From NCBI RefSeq assembly GCF_021129235.1, contig NZ_JAJOMA010000035.1, positions 1 to 59,432 of the forward strand: 59,432 nt of DNA. The letters are read 5' to 3'. Source of the DNA: Kineosporia mesophila. GTDB lineage: Bacteria > Actinomycetota > Actinomycetes > Actinomycetales > Kineosporiaceae. Shown here in pieces: positions 35,740 to 45,775 of the stretch (position 1 is its first letter; every line of letters starts with the position of its first letter). Below the pieces are notes generated by a model. That model searched no databases and was not told the DNA's origin. It worked only from the letters and a program-made list of their open reading frames with translations. Position numbers and translations under genes: made by a program.

Positions 35740-36162
35740 AAACGCTTCAGAGCATCGCCACTCCGTTCGTGAAGCCCGGACGAACGCCCGCGGACTCTTC
35801 GAGTGAGTGGACGATGCGGTCGCGCTCGTGGCCGACATCGACCCGGCGTTCGCCGTCTCCCTCGACCACCTGCGCCCCTTGGAACTCAGGTCGACCGGCC
35901 GACGAGCAGCCCGGGTTACGGACCTATGGCAGTACGCGCCCGGGTGATGATGGCGTCCGAGTACGGGCGATGCGAAAGTTCCAGCCAACGCACGCCAGCG
36001 GTGGTGGAAGCCCTGGGGTGGGTCAACCGGTGGTGGCCCAGCCGAACCCGTCGCGCGGAAACCCCGTCGCCGACCACACCTCGCGAGCAGGACTTGATCG
36101 GCAGGAGAACGGCTTACGACGCGGACGCAGGCGCCGGCCAGGAGGAGCGCCTACCCGTCGGA
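35740..36162. other. Convergent intergenic region with possible gene fragments
   Basis: Two weak coding traces occur in 423 bp. At 35807-35947 a GTG-initiated frame encodes 46 protein-like residues (VDDAVALVADIDPAFAVSLD...). At about 35990-36060 one frame reads VVEALGWVNRWWPSRTRR, reminiscent of the WVVERxxGWxNRxRR segment around the last catalytic Glu of IS5-family transposases. Neither has an intact gene. I see no terminator. Confidence 0.25.
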
Positions 36163-36750
36163 TCAGGCAGCGCCTTCCACCGGGGGAGTCGCTGTCCGCG
36201 GGACGTGCGAAGAGAGGACGGTCTCCGCACTGGTGCCGACGGCGCTGGAGGCGTCGCTGAGCCAGGTGGCCCCGAGGGCGTGCAGGCCCTGCAGCAGTTC
36301 CTGGCTGGTGCGAGGGCGGGGGGCGTTGCGGTCGGGGAGGGGTTCCTGGCCGCTCAGCACGATCTCGGGAGCGGTCTGGGAGGTGATGGTGGCCAGCATC
36401 TTCACCGGCAGGTCACGGGTGGCGGGGTCGGCGCGCACATGAATCAGGAAATCGAACCCGTTCATGTCGCGGGTCCGCAGATCGAGGAGGATCATGACCG
36501 GCTGTAGTGGAGGCTCGTCTTCCTGCCCGTGCAGCAACTGCAGGGCCCGGAGGCCGTCCTGGGCCACCACCACATCACAACGAGGTGCCGGGCTCAGGGC
36601 GCACGCGGCCTGCGCGCCGTTCCTGACGCCTGAGTCGTAGGGGCTGTCGCTCACCAGAAGAATGACCGGGAGATGTTCTCGATCTACAGGATGGTGCACT
36701 GTGCATCCTTCTCGGTCCGCGTCCGTGGTGATCCGTGCATTCCCGGCCAA
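36163..36750 (-). CDS. Receiver-domain protein with degenerate active site
   Basis: Up to 195 residues, with a single CheY-like domain at about 28-150 and no output domain. The phosphorylation site is present (MILLDLRTRDMNGFDFL near 88, and RADPATRDLP as in Rcp1-like receivers). However, the acidic pocket reads VSDSP rather than E-D, and the conserved Lys-Pro near the end is not recognisable. It may be a pseudo-receiver or decaying. The longest start is TTG at 36750; GTG at 36699 (VHHPVDREHL) is equally likely. No kinase is adjacent. Confidence 0.65.
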   Translation of the reverse strand: MAGNARITTDADREGCTVHHPVDREHLPVILLVSDSPYDSGVRNGAQAACALSPAPRCDVVVAQDGLRALQLLHGQEDEPPLQPVMILLDLRTRDMNGFDFLIHVRADPATRDLPVKMLATITSQTAPEIVLSGQEPLPDRNAPRPRTSQELLQGLHALGATWLSDASSAVGTSAETVLSSHVPRTATPPVEGAA

Positions 36751-37822
36751 AGTCTCGTCAGCGTTCGCTATCGGTCGGGAGTCATTCCAGCACCAGCTGT
36801 TTTGTCATACGGCAATGTCTTTCGGGCCCGGATTCCGGGTACCGGCACAGGTCCCGGAATCGGAGACCTGACGCCGGGTGCAGCTACTGGGCCTGTGGCA
36901 TTACTGTCACAGATTCGGTGCGGACTGCACGCCCAGATGCCGTGGCGCGGTCATGCCGGTCAGGACGATCAAGGAACCGCAGCACCCCTGTGCCCGGACC
37001 GGAAAGATCGTGGCCCCCTCCTGGACCGGATGAGCCGGGTCCCGGCACATCCGGCCGGGACGGGCTGGTCGGCTCCCGCGGATGCGGTCAAGGCCCGGCC
37101 ACGACCCTCGACTGCAAGGTACGGGTCGAGGGCCGGGGGCGACTGGCCACCGGCACATCGCGCCAGAAGCGCTGCAGGGCATCACCCGAGGTCGGTCAGG
37201 CCGGGCTCCGCGTCGATCCGCGACGTCAGAGCCAGCATCGTCTGTTCCGCACGCCCGACCAGAGCTGTCGCTTCCCCCGGCCGGTGCGGCCGGACAAGGC
37301 GCGGGCGAGTCGGGGCAGGAGCTCACGGCCCTGGATGCCGACCTGATGTCGCCCACCGGCGGCGACCCGTGCGTGTTCGGACGGGGAGAGCCGTACCGCG
37401 GAAAGCGCAATGCTCACGATGCGCCCGCTCAGGTGCTCGCCGGCCCGCAGGACCACGGCGTGACCGGAGGACGACTCTGTAGTCACACCCAGCCTTTTCT
37501 CTTGCGAGCTGACGTTCGGGCGGTTCGACGTCTGGGCCGGCGATCTTGTTCTGGCCCGGAATCATCACCCGGTTTGCCTCCTCACCAGGGACTTTCGTAT
37601 GGCACCATCACCGCAGTCGGCCCGGATGATCAATGACTGTCTGATCGCCGTAGTCAGGTGGGTGGCCGTCTGGTGCTGGCGCTCCACCTGGGCGGGAGTG
37701 GTGCTGAAGCGGTACCCGATCGTGCGGAATCGGCCAGGGAAGGTCGTACTCGCCTGGACCATCCAGGGCGGCTGAGGTAGCTACGTCCATGGCCCTGATC
37801 AGCCCGCCTGAGGAGCACCGAG
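36751..37822. other. One-kilobase region without a convincing gene
   Basis: No frame here shows a clear domain. Possible traces are: a GTG-initiated 86-codon minus frame at 37226-37486 (VTTESSSGHAVVLRAG...); a minus fragment near 37090-37190 reading GDALQRFWRDVPVASR, resembling the C-terminus of acyl-CoA-dehydrogenase-like monooxygenases; and a 58-codon plus frame at 37599-37775 with Trp-rich hydrophobic sequence. GC at third positions is lower than in neighbouring genes. I read it as decayed sequence. Confidence 0.35.
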
Positions 37823-38818
37823 ATGACCCACCCGACATGGTTCGTCGAGCCGGCGGAGGACCCGGTGCTGCTGAGGACGCTGGAGGCTGCGGGACTGCCT
37901 ACGACGGGGCGGTTTCATCTCAAGGCTGGTTGGGTGAGTCGCGCGTGGGTCGGTGATGAGTACGTCGTACGGCTGAACACCGACCGACGGCACCGCGACG
38001 CTTATCGTCACGAAGCTGCTGTGGTCGGCCTGCTGGCCGGCGCACAGGTCCCGCACGCCCGGCTCCTCGCCCACGACGACGGCCCCGACGGGCCCTGGTG
38101 CATCTCCGAACGTCTGCCCGGTCAGACCCTCCACGAAGCGTGGCCGGCGGCGGACCCGGCCACGCGTCAGGCGATGATCGAGAGTCTCGGCTCAGCGTTG
38201 CGCGCCCTTCACCGCATCCGGGTCCCGGCCGGCCTGCTGCCGCCCTGGCTGGCCGGCGCGCTCGGTGGCGAGCCGTGGCCTGCATTCCACCCGCCCGTCG
38301 TGAGTGCAACGCTGCAGCAGGTCGAGGCTGCCCGGCGACAGCCCGATCACGACTCGCGCCTGCTCGTGGATGTTGCCGGGTGGATCCAGGAGCGGCTGGC
38401 GTTGTTCGCCGCTGACGAACCCGTCCTGGTTCATGGGGATCTCCATGGATCCAATGTGATCGTCGACCGGGGACGTGTCTCCGGGATCATCGACTTCGCG
38501 GAGGCGTTGGCTCAGCCGGCTGATGCCGAGCTCGACACGTTCCTGCGCTGGTGTGCGAGAGCGCGAGAGTACCCACCCACACCTCACGCAGCAGGGCTCG
38601 ACGAGACGACCCTCGCAGACCTGCCCGGGTGGTTGCACAGTGCGTATCCGGAGCTGTTCGAGCGCGAGCATCTGCGCGAGCGGTTGAACTTCTACGACTT
38701 GTACGTCGAGCTCGCGATCTACGCCCACCATCCGCAGCCCGAGACGCGCGAGGCGGCCGGCAACCGCATCACCGGTCTTCTGTCCGGTCGTAACCATCTG
38801 GATGGGATGACCTGGTAG
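37823..38818 (+). CDS. Aminoglycoside phosphotransferase-family protein
   Basis: A 331-residue kinase-like protein with canonical motifs. These are the nucleotide lobe YVVRLNTDRRHRDAYRHEAAVV, the Brenner motif VHGDLHGSNVIVDRG near residue 205 and the metal-binding IIDFAEAL near 224. Unlike the related gene at 34.9 kb, all catalytic residues are standard. It could phosphorylate a drug, sugar or other hydroxyl-bearing metabolite. GAGGAG lies upstream of the ATG. It is flanked on both sides by decayed DNA. Confidence 0.88.
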   Translation: MTHPTWFVEPAEDPVLLRTLEAAGLPTTGRFHLKAGWVSRAWVGDEYVVRLNTDRRHRDAYRHEAAVVGLLAGAQVPHARLLAHDDGPDGPWCISERLPGQTLHEAWPAADPATRQAMIESLGSALRALHRIRVPAGLLPPWLAGALGGEPWPAFHPPVVSATLQQVEAARRQPDHDSRLLVDVAGWIQERLALFAADEPVLVHGDLHGSNVIVDRGRVSGIIDFAEALAQPADAELDTFLRWCARAREYPPTPHAAGLDETTLADLPGWLHSAYPELFEREHLRERLNFYDLYVELAIYAHHPQPETREAAGNRITGLLSGRNHLDGMTW

Positions 38819-38835
38819 GTCGTACATCGTTTCGC

Positions 38836-39213
38836 CTACATGACCTGGCCAGAAAACGCCGTTCGGGAAGAACGTGGACCGCAGTATGGCCCCTGCGTCC
38901 GGGTGATGTTCCCGATGTACGCGCCCTCGTCGTAACCGGGCTCGGCATTCACCGCCGTGACCCCAGCAGACAGCGTCCAGGGATCGTCAATATGTTACCC
39001 AGTGCCTCCATTGGCGACGTCGGTGCCGGTCAGGTAACCGTCGAAGGACGCCGCGAACGCCGGCACCGCCGGGTTAGGCCGGGGCATCCTACGTTCGGGC
39101 AGCCCTCGCAGGATTCGGGCCAGATCGTCGTGCAATGGGTAAGGAAACTGCTCACGAAACAGCTCCCAGTCTGCTTCTTGGATATCGGCCCCGACGCCGG
39201 AAACAAGGGACTC
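38836..39213 (-). pseudogene. Decayed gene of unknown function
   Basis: A minus-strand frame reads ADIQEADWELFREQFPYPLH...LARILRGLPERRMPRPNP, reaches an in-frame TAA at 38995, and continues in the same frame IDDPWTLSAGVTAVNAEPGY...YIGNITRTQG to a TAG at 38836. It has no start codon. Just upstream, 39302-39402 reads LAFQAEPRCLEEQIIEVLLA in a protein-like way. I infer the remains of one or two genes. The family is not recognised. Confidence 0.4.
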
Positions 39214-39402
39214 TCAGATTCCCCGAAATCGTGGAGGCATGCGCTGGGAGGAGTAAGCCCTTCCAGCCTCCTGAGCCACAGGTGGTCAGTACGTCAAGTG
39301 CTCTCCGTCCTCGTCGCCGGCGTCATGAGCAAGTAACACCTCGATGATCTGTTCTTCAAGGCAGCGCGGCTCGGCCTGAAAAGCCAGGGCTGATGTGGCC
39401 CA

Positions 39403-42400
39403 TCACGTCCGTGCCGTTGTCACGGTGGCCACCCCTGGGGGCACATCGATGGCGCCGTTGATCGTCATCGCCAGCGCCTGGCAGCGCCGCAGCGAGGGCA
39501 GGCCGTCCGTGCGCCGGGCCAGCTCGGTGGCCACGGCCAGCTGTGCCAGGGCCGCGGTGGTCTCGCCCAGCAGATGATGCAGCCGGGCCACGGCCAGGGC
39601 GACGGGGCCCACGAGGCCGACGTGGCCAATCGTCGCGATGCAGTGGGCGATCGGGGTCAGCCGGGAGATCAGGTCGCGGGCGTGGTGTTCGGCGCCGATG
39701 TCGGCGACCAGGTGGGCCAGCATCGTGAGCTTGCCGTAGGTGGTCCAGACGGCCGGTTGCCGGGCCGCGAGTTCGAGGCCGATCAGCCGGTCGGCCTCCG
39801 CGATCCGCCCGGTCGCCACGCACAGGGCGACGCGGGCCCAGGGGCCGCTGGTCCGGTCGACCTCGCGCAGCGGCACCGGGGTGCGGAAACCGTCGCGGTC
39901 CCAGCGCAGCCCGATCAGCGCGATGTCGTACACCCCGCTGCTGTAGAGCTCGGTCTCGCGGTGCAGTTCGTAGGCGTGCTCGAAGATGGCGGCGGCCGCG
40001 TCCAGATCTCCGTGCCACTGCGCCATCGCGCCTTCGGCCCAGCGCAGCTAGGTACGGGCCACCGGCAGACGCAGCAGGTCGCAACCGCCCACGCCGAGGC
40101 GCCGGTGTTCCTCGGCTGCGTCCACGTCGCCCAGGGTCATCTCCACCCAGGACAGCATGTTGTGGCTGAGTACCTCGTCGATCCGGGCCTGGGCGTGCGG
40201 CACCTGGCCCAGCCGCAGCAACAGGTCCCGCACCTCCTCGACCCGGGTGATCACGCCGCAGAAGACCACGGCCCGGGCCAGCAGGGCGTCGGCGAGCGCG
40301 TCGTTGTCCCCTGATGCCTCGGCGCAGGCGATGGCCCGGGCGCTGAGGTCTTCCCGTCGTGACTCGTCCGGGTCGTAGCAGCTGCCCACCGCCATCGCCG
40401 CCAGGACCCGGGCCTGGGCCGAGGGGTCGGCCCTGACCAGTGGCTCGACCGAAGCCAGGCGGGTGATCAGCGGACCGGGGTCGGAGGTGTAGCCGACCCA
40501 TGGCCAGCCGCCGGCGGTGCGCAGCAGGCCACCGGCCAGCCGGCCCAGTGAGCGGACGCGACCCTCTCGGCCGGCCACCAGCAGTGCTTCGTCCACCACG
40601 TCCAGCACCTGCTGATCGCGCCCGGCCCGGGCCAGCGCCTCGACCTGCGCCTCGACCAGGTGATCGCGTGCGTCGTCGGAACCTGGGTGGATCGGCAACC
40701 GGGCGAAGACCTGCCGGGCCGCGCCCCACCAGTGCGAGGCGGAGTCTGAGTCCCAGCGGGTCTCGGCGTCCAGGGCCGCGGCCCGGCAGGCCTCGTACAC
40801 CGGCGCCGGCGGCAGGAAGGGCAGGGCCGCCACCAGGTGCCCGGCCCGCCGAGACCGATGGTCCGGAGCGTCGGTGAGGGCGTCGGCCACGCGGGCGTGC
40901 AGTTGCTGGCGGCGCACGGGCGGGATGCCGAGCAGGACTTCCTCCCGCAGCAGTCCGTGGGCGAAGACGTAGTTCCCGGTGGACGGCGAGACGATGATCA
41001 TGCCTGCGTCGAGCGCCGTGTCCAGGGCATCGGCCAGGCGGTCGACAGGTTCGTGCGTCACCGCGCCCAGGAGGTCCACGTCGATCTGGTCGCCCATGAT
41101 CGCGGCGTGCCGCAGGAGGTTCAGGACGGTCGGATCGGTGGTCGACAGCCGACGGTTCAGGACTGCGCGCACCCCGGCGGGTACCTGCCCCGCCGCCCGG
41201 TCGGAGGCCGGCAGGCGAGCGTATTCACTGACGAAAAACGGGTTTCCGCCGGTCCGTTCGGTCAGCAGGCGCGCCTGTTCAGGTGTTAGGTCTTCACCGC
41301 TGACGTGTTCGACGAGTGCGGCGACCTGCTCCGGGGTCAGGGCGGGGAGCGCTAGTTGCCGGGCTCCGGCCCGGCGGCCCGTCGCGGCCAGCAGCCGCTG
41401 CACGTCGGGTCGGAACTGGCCGTCCCGGGCGGTCAGGATGACGGCGAAGCCGTTCAGGCCTGCCGTTGTCGTCAGGTTGGTCAGGAACCGCAGGGATGCC
41501 GAGTCGGCCCATTGGACGTCGTCGACCACGATCAGCAGCGGCTGTGTCCTGCTGAGTTCGTTCAGCTCGGTCTGGACCCGGTCGGCAATGGCGAATCGGG
41601 CCGCATCGGCCTCCAGGTCGCGGGGCCGGGCAAAAATCGCGTCGACGTCCGCCCCGAGGGATCGCAGCAGTGCACGCACCGGCCACCAGGGAGGCAGACC
41701 CTCGTCCTCCGGGCAGCTCATCCGAACGGTCTGGACCCCGGCCGCCCGCGCCTGCGTCATCGCTTCCTCGGCCAGCCGGCTCTTCCCGATCCCGGCGGGG
41801 CCGGACAACAGCAGCCAGGCCGATCCGCCGGCGAGGGTCGCTTCCAGTGCCTCGTCCAGAGCCAGCAGCTCGTGCGTGCGCCCGACGAAGCCGTCACGAA
41901 ACGTGGTCAACTCTTGCGGATTTGGCCATTCCTGCAGGTCGGCGTCCTGGCGAAGGATAGCCGCCTGTACATCTCGCAGGGCCGGGCCCGGTTCCAGTCC
42001 CAGTTCCTCGTCCAGTACTCCGGCGAACGTGCGGTAGGCCGCGAGGGCCTCACCGCTGCGGCCGGCACGGTGCAGCACGAGCATGCGCAGCCGACAGGCG
42101 CGCTCGCTCAGGGGTGCTGCCCCGGCCAGGGCTCCGGCCTGGGTCAGCGCCTCGGCGATCCGGTTGGCGCCGAGCAGGGCGGTGATCAAGTGCTCGGTGC
42201 ATTCGTTCCGCCGCTCCCGTAGGGCCGCTGCCTCGGTCTGCACCCAGTGTTCGTCGGTGAACTCCCCGAACGGCTCGCCCCGCCACCAGGCCAGCGCCTG
42301 CTGAGCCGCCGCGATCCCGGCTCGCCAGTCTCGGAGCCGGATCGCTTCGCGCGCCGCGTCGGTGCCGGCCAGGAAGTGATGCGTGTCGATCTGCTGATCC

Positions 42401-42696
42401 GGCACGGTGAGCACGTATCCCTGGGCGCTGCGGGTAATGGGGGACGCCTCACTGGCCTCAGTGCGTAGGGCCCGGCGCAGTTTTGAGATGTATGCCTGGA
42501 TGGTGGCCACCGCGGTGGACGGCGGGTCTTCCCCCCACAACAGGTGCGCGAGCCGATCGATGGACACCACCCGGCCGGCCTCGAGCAGCAGAACGGTCAG
42601 CACCAGGCGCTGCTTCGGCCCACCGAGATCGACCGGCCGGCCGTCGTGCGCCACCTCCACCGGGCCCAGGACACGGTAGGGAAGGGAGTGCTGCAT
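39403..42696 (-). pseudogene. AfsR/SARP-type regulator interrupted by one in-frame TAG
   Basis: From the ATG at 42696 the frame runs 882 codons to TAG at 40050-40048. It then continues in the same frame (LRWAEGAMAQWHGDLDAAAA) for another 215 codons to the true stop at 39403. Full length would be 1097 residues. Domains are: winged helix (1-95), BTAD (100-245), AAA ATPase with GPAGIGKSRL near 294 and LLIVVDDVQWADS, then TPR-like repeats. The context VART-TAG-LRWAEGA suggests a CAG (Gln) changed to TAG by one C-to-T transition. The truncated product keeps the DNA-binding and ATPase domains and may still work. ATG at 40026 could allow reinitiation. Confidence 0.8.
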
Positions 42697-42771
42697 CCGG
42701 CCATCACATCATATCGGCCGAACGGCTACTGAAATCTTGCAAGCCGCCTGCAAGGGGTCCGGCCCACAGTG

Positions 42772-43224
42772 ATGCCCATGGCCGAGTCGAGCACCGCACC
42801 CGCGTCGGAAATCGCCGACAATCTCCAGACCATCGAGGGCTTCCGGGCCGGACGGGACGGGCTGGGCGGGTTCTTCCCGCGTTCGGCCCTGCTGTTGCTG
42901 ACCACCACGGGCGCCAGGTCCGGGCAGGAACGCACCTGGCCGGTCGTCCGATTCGTGATCGACGGACGACTGAGCGTCGTGGGGTCGGCGGCTGGACGGG
43001 ATCAGCATCCGGCCTGGTACCACAACCTTTTGGTGAACCCTCAGGTCGTGGTGGAGCAGTGGGTGGACGACGTGTACGAGTCGTTCTCGGCCGTCGCCAC
43101 GGTTGCCGCCCCGCAAGAGCGGGACGCGCTGTGGGCCGAGGTCATCCGGCAGAACCCGAACTTCGCCGGTTACCCGGCGATGACGACGCGCACGCTGCCG
43201 ATCGTCTTTTTGAACCGTCTCTGA
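42772..43224 (+). CDS. Nitroreductase/deazaflavin (F420)-dependent oxidoreductase family protein
   Basis: A 150-residue split beta-barrel protein of the Ddn-like group. Typical pieces are LLLLTTTGARSGQERTWPVV near residue 40, FVIDGRLSVVGSAAGRDQHPAWYHNLLVNPQVVVEQ and the C-terminal FAGYPAMTTRTLPIVFLNR. Relatives use F420H2 to reduce or activate small molecules. ATG 42772 or 42778 may be the start. It is divergent from the broken AfsR-like gene (75 bp) and co-directional with the next two genes (23 bp gap), forming an oxidative three-gene set. Confidence 0.88.
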   Translation: MPMAESSTAPASEIADNLQTIEGFRAGRDGLGGFFPRSALLLLTTTGARSGQERTWPVVRFVIDGRLSVVGSAAGRDQHPAWYHNLLVNPQVVVEQWVDDVYESFSAVATVAAPQERDALWAEVIRQNPNFAGYPAMTTRTLPIVFLNRL

Positions 43225-43247
43225 TCCAGCCGAGGAAGGCTCCTTTG

Positions 43248-44642
43248 ATGACCACCGACCTAGCCCAGCTGGCCGCCGCCGTCAGCGGCCCGGTGCTGCT
43301 GCCGGGCGGCGAGGACTTCGCCGCCGAATGCGCCACTTACAACCTGATGAGCCCGCTGGAACCGGCGATCGCCGTCGGCGTGACCAGCCCGCGAGACATT
43401 CAGGAGGCGGTCCGGTTCGCCGCCCGGCACCACCTCCCCGTGGCAGTCCGGGGAGCCGCGCACTGCGTGGCCCGGCCCGCGGACGGAGCCTTGCTGATCA
43501 GCCTCCGCCGTCTGTCCCGGGTGCAGATCGATCCCGCCCGGGCCACGGCCCGGATCGAGGGGGCGGCCACCTGGGACGACGTCGTGCGGGCGGCGGCACC
43601 GCACGGGCTGGCCCCGATGGCCGGGTCCAGCCCGACCGTGAGCGCGATCGGCTACCTGCTCGGTGGTGGCCAGAGCCCACTGTTCGGGCGGGTTCACGGT
43701 TACGCATCCGACCACGTCACCCAGCTGACCGTGATCACCGCGGACGGCGAACTGCGGGACGTGACGGCCACGAACAACCCTGACCTGTTCTTCGCTTTGC
43801 GCGGCGGCAAGGGAAATTTCGGGGTGGTGTCCTCCGTCGAGGTCGGGCTGGTCCGGCAGGAGCGCGTCTACGCGGGCGGTCTCTACTTCGCCGGTGAGCA
43901 GATGGCCGAGGTCCTTCAGGCCTGGAGCGCATGGGTCGGCGACCTCCCGGAGGAGATGTCCTCGTCCGTCGCCATTCAGCGGTTGCCCCCGGCTCCGGAA
44001 CTTCCGCCGCCCCTGCAGGGCGCCTTCGTCCTGCACCTGCGGGTCTCGTACCTGGGAGACGCCGAGACGGCCGAGAAACTGCTGGCCCCGATGCGCGCCG
44101 CCGCCCCCATCATCTTCGAAACCCTGCGCGACATGCCGATGACCGCATTCGCCACCATCCACGCCGACCCACCGCAGCCCATCCCCTATGTCGATCGCAG
44201 CACCGGCCTGAAGACCCTGCCCACCGCGGCCGTCGAAGCGCTCACCGGCATACTCGGACCGGAGTCGGAATCTCCGCTCGTCCACGTCGAGATCCGCTCT
44301 CTGGGTGGAGCCCTGGACCGGGCACCGCAAGCGCCCGATGCCGTATCGACCCGCGGACTTGCTTTCCAGCTGTTCGCTTTCGGGGTCGGAGGCCCGGACC
44401 GGGCCGACATCCTCCGCGGCGCACTGGACGACCTGATCCGCAGCCTAGAGCCATGGGCCGACTCCCGGTCGCTGCCCAACTTCTTGTCACCCGATGAGGC
44501 CGGAACCCCGGAGCAGGTGCAGGCGCTCTACGGGAATGACCTCTACGCCAGGCTTTCCGCCGTCAAGGCTCGGTACGACCCGGCGAACCTGTTCCGGATC
44601 AACCACAACGTGGCCCCGGCAGTGGACCCTGATCATGGATGA
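43248..44642 (+). CDS. FAD-linked oxidoreductase, berberine-bridge-enzyme-like
   Basis: A 464-residue PCMH-type flavoprotein. The FAD-binding region reads VAVRGAAHCVARPADG near residue 66, with the His that normally tethers FAD. GSSPTVSAIGYLLGGGQSPLFGR follows near 125, where the second, cysteinyl tether of bicovalent family members is absent (Ala or Gly instead). The BBE C-terminal segment reads YGNDLYARLSAVKARYDPANLFRINHN. Members oxidise sugars, alkaloids or polyketides with O2. GAGGAAGG precedes the ATG. Its stop overlaps the next gene by 8 bp. Confidence 0.9.
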   Translation: MTTDLAQLAAAVSGPVLLPGGEDFAAECATYNLMSPLEPAIAVGVTSPRDIQEAVRFAARHHLPVAVRGAAHCVARPADGALLISLRRLSRVQIDPARATARIEGAATWDDVVRAAAPHGLAPMAGSSPTVSAIGYLLGGGQSPLFGRVHGYASDHVTQLTVITADGELRDVTATNNPDLFFALRGGKGNFGVVSSVEVGLVRQERVYAGGLYFAGEQMAEVLQAWSAWVGDLPEEMSSSVAIQRLPPAPELPPPLQGAFVLHLRVSYLGDAETAEKLLAPMRAAAPIIFETLRDMPMTAFATIHADPPQPIPYVDRSTGLKTLPTAAVEALTGILGPESESPLVHVEIRSLGGALDRAPQAPDAVSTRGLAFQLFAFGVGGPDRADILRGALDDLIRSLEPWADSRSLPNFLSPDEAGTPEQVQALYGNDLYARLSAVKARYDPANLFRINHNVAPAVDPDHG

Positions 44643-45372
44643 CCGGCAGACGTTTCGCGAAGCGGCCTCCCGGCAAGGCCTGCCCGTCGCGGCCGTCGAC
44701 TGGTGGGTGCAGCTGGCCCGCCCACGGTTGGAACTGATCCGCGAGGCAGAAGGACCGGCCGTCGGGCGATTCGGCGGCAGTCCGACGCTGCCCGAAGACA
44801 TCGCCTGGCCGAGCGGAATGACCCACCTGGCCAGCATCGACCTGTCAGCGATTCCGGCCGGGAGCCACGACCTGAACCTCCCGCAGGACGGGCACCTGAT
44901 CTTCTTCTCCCAGGAAGACATCACTCCCGAAGAGTGCGCGGTCCTCCACGTTCCGTCAGGCGTGCTGACCGAGGAGCGCGAGGGTGAGGACGTTCTCGAT
45001 TCCTTCCCGCTGTACAGCCGCACCGGCTGGGCGTTGCCGGAGGAGCGCTCGCAGTCGGCCCTTGAGCTGGGTGAGCCGGATGTCGATCTTGACGAGGAAG
45101 CGGTCCGCGCGGCCATGCGTGAGGTGCCGGCCCGCGAAGACGTGGTGGTAGCCATCGGTGGGTACGGGGACGAGGCCAGCAGCGGGGTCGGTTCGCCGGT
45201 GGAGAACCCCGGCGAAGAGGTTCTGCTCGTGCAGACGTTCCTGCCCAGGGACCTGGTCGGGGACAGATTCGGCGGGAGCGACGTGTGCATCCTGTCGTTC
45301 CTCATCACTCCCGACGATCTGGCCGGCCGGTCCTTCGACAAGACGTGGCTGTTCTCCGATTTCTTGGGATGA
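44635..45372 (+). CDS. YwqG-like DUF1963 protein
   Basis: A 245-residue cytoplasmic protein. The DUF1963 core is recognisable: RFGGSPTLPEDIAWPSG near residue 42, LASIDLSAIP, LPQDGHLIFFSQ and the C-terminal GGSDVCILSFLITPDDL. The family has no firm function. The ATG at 44635 lies inside the end of the flavoenzyme gene (8-bp overlap), which argues for coupled expression with the oxidoreductases. Earlier in-frame codons encode Arg-rich nonsense. Confidence 0.85.
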   Translation: MDDRQTFREAASRQGLPVAAVDWWVQLARPRLELIREAEGPAVGRFGGSPTLPEDIAWPSGMTHLASIDLSAIPAGSHDLNLPQDGHLIFFSQEDITPEECAVLHVPSGVLTEEREGEDVLDSFPLYSRTGWALPEERSQSALELGEPDVDLDEEAVRAAMREVPAREDVVVAIGGYGDEASSGVGSPVENPGEEVLLVQTFLPRDLVGDRFGGSDVCILSFLITPDDLAGRSFDKTWLFSDFLG

Positions 45373-45775
45373 GGGCACCGGGTCACGCGAGGAATCGAGT
45401 AGAACGGCTGATCCCCGGTGACGGTGAACCGGTCTGGCGGTAGGCCTGCTGGTCGTTCTCGGCCGGAGCACGGAGGGGAGTTCACCGGCGCCGTGACAGC
45501 AGCTGCCCGCGCCCGGCACGACCTGCGGCGGTCGATGGGCAATACCGGAGTTGACCAATGGTTCAACACGCCCGGCTGCCGCCCACGACGACTGCCCGGA
45601 CGGCTCCCGGTACATCTCCGAACGCCATCTCCACGGGCGACCGCGTCGCGCGGGGGATGGCAGGGGAGTGTCGGAAGGGCGACACGCTGCTGGGCCGAGG
45701 GTGCCTGACCGGGCTGTGATCCTCTTGACACCGGGTCCGCTGAACCAGTGGGCGCCCGAGGGCCGTTTACAGGAG
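45373..45775. other. Promoter region upstream of the acetolactate-synthase-like gene
   Basis: This 403-bp stretch has no supported gene. GTTGACCAATGGTTCAAC (45550-45567) is an imperfect palindrome and TTGACA occurs at 45725, but no matching -10 box is clear. Confidence 0.35.

Noticed and set aside
40048-40050. TAG as a programmed recoding (pyrrolysine or read-through) signal
   Set aside because: No supporting machinery or stem-loop is visible and a single CAG-to-TAG change explains it more simply.
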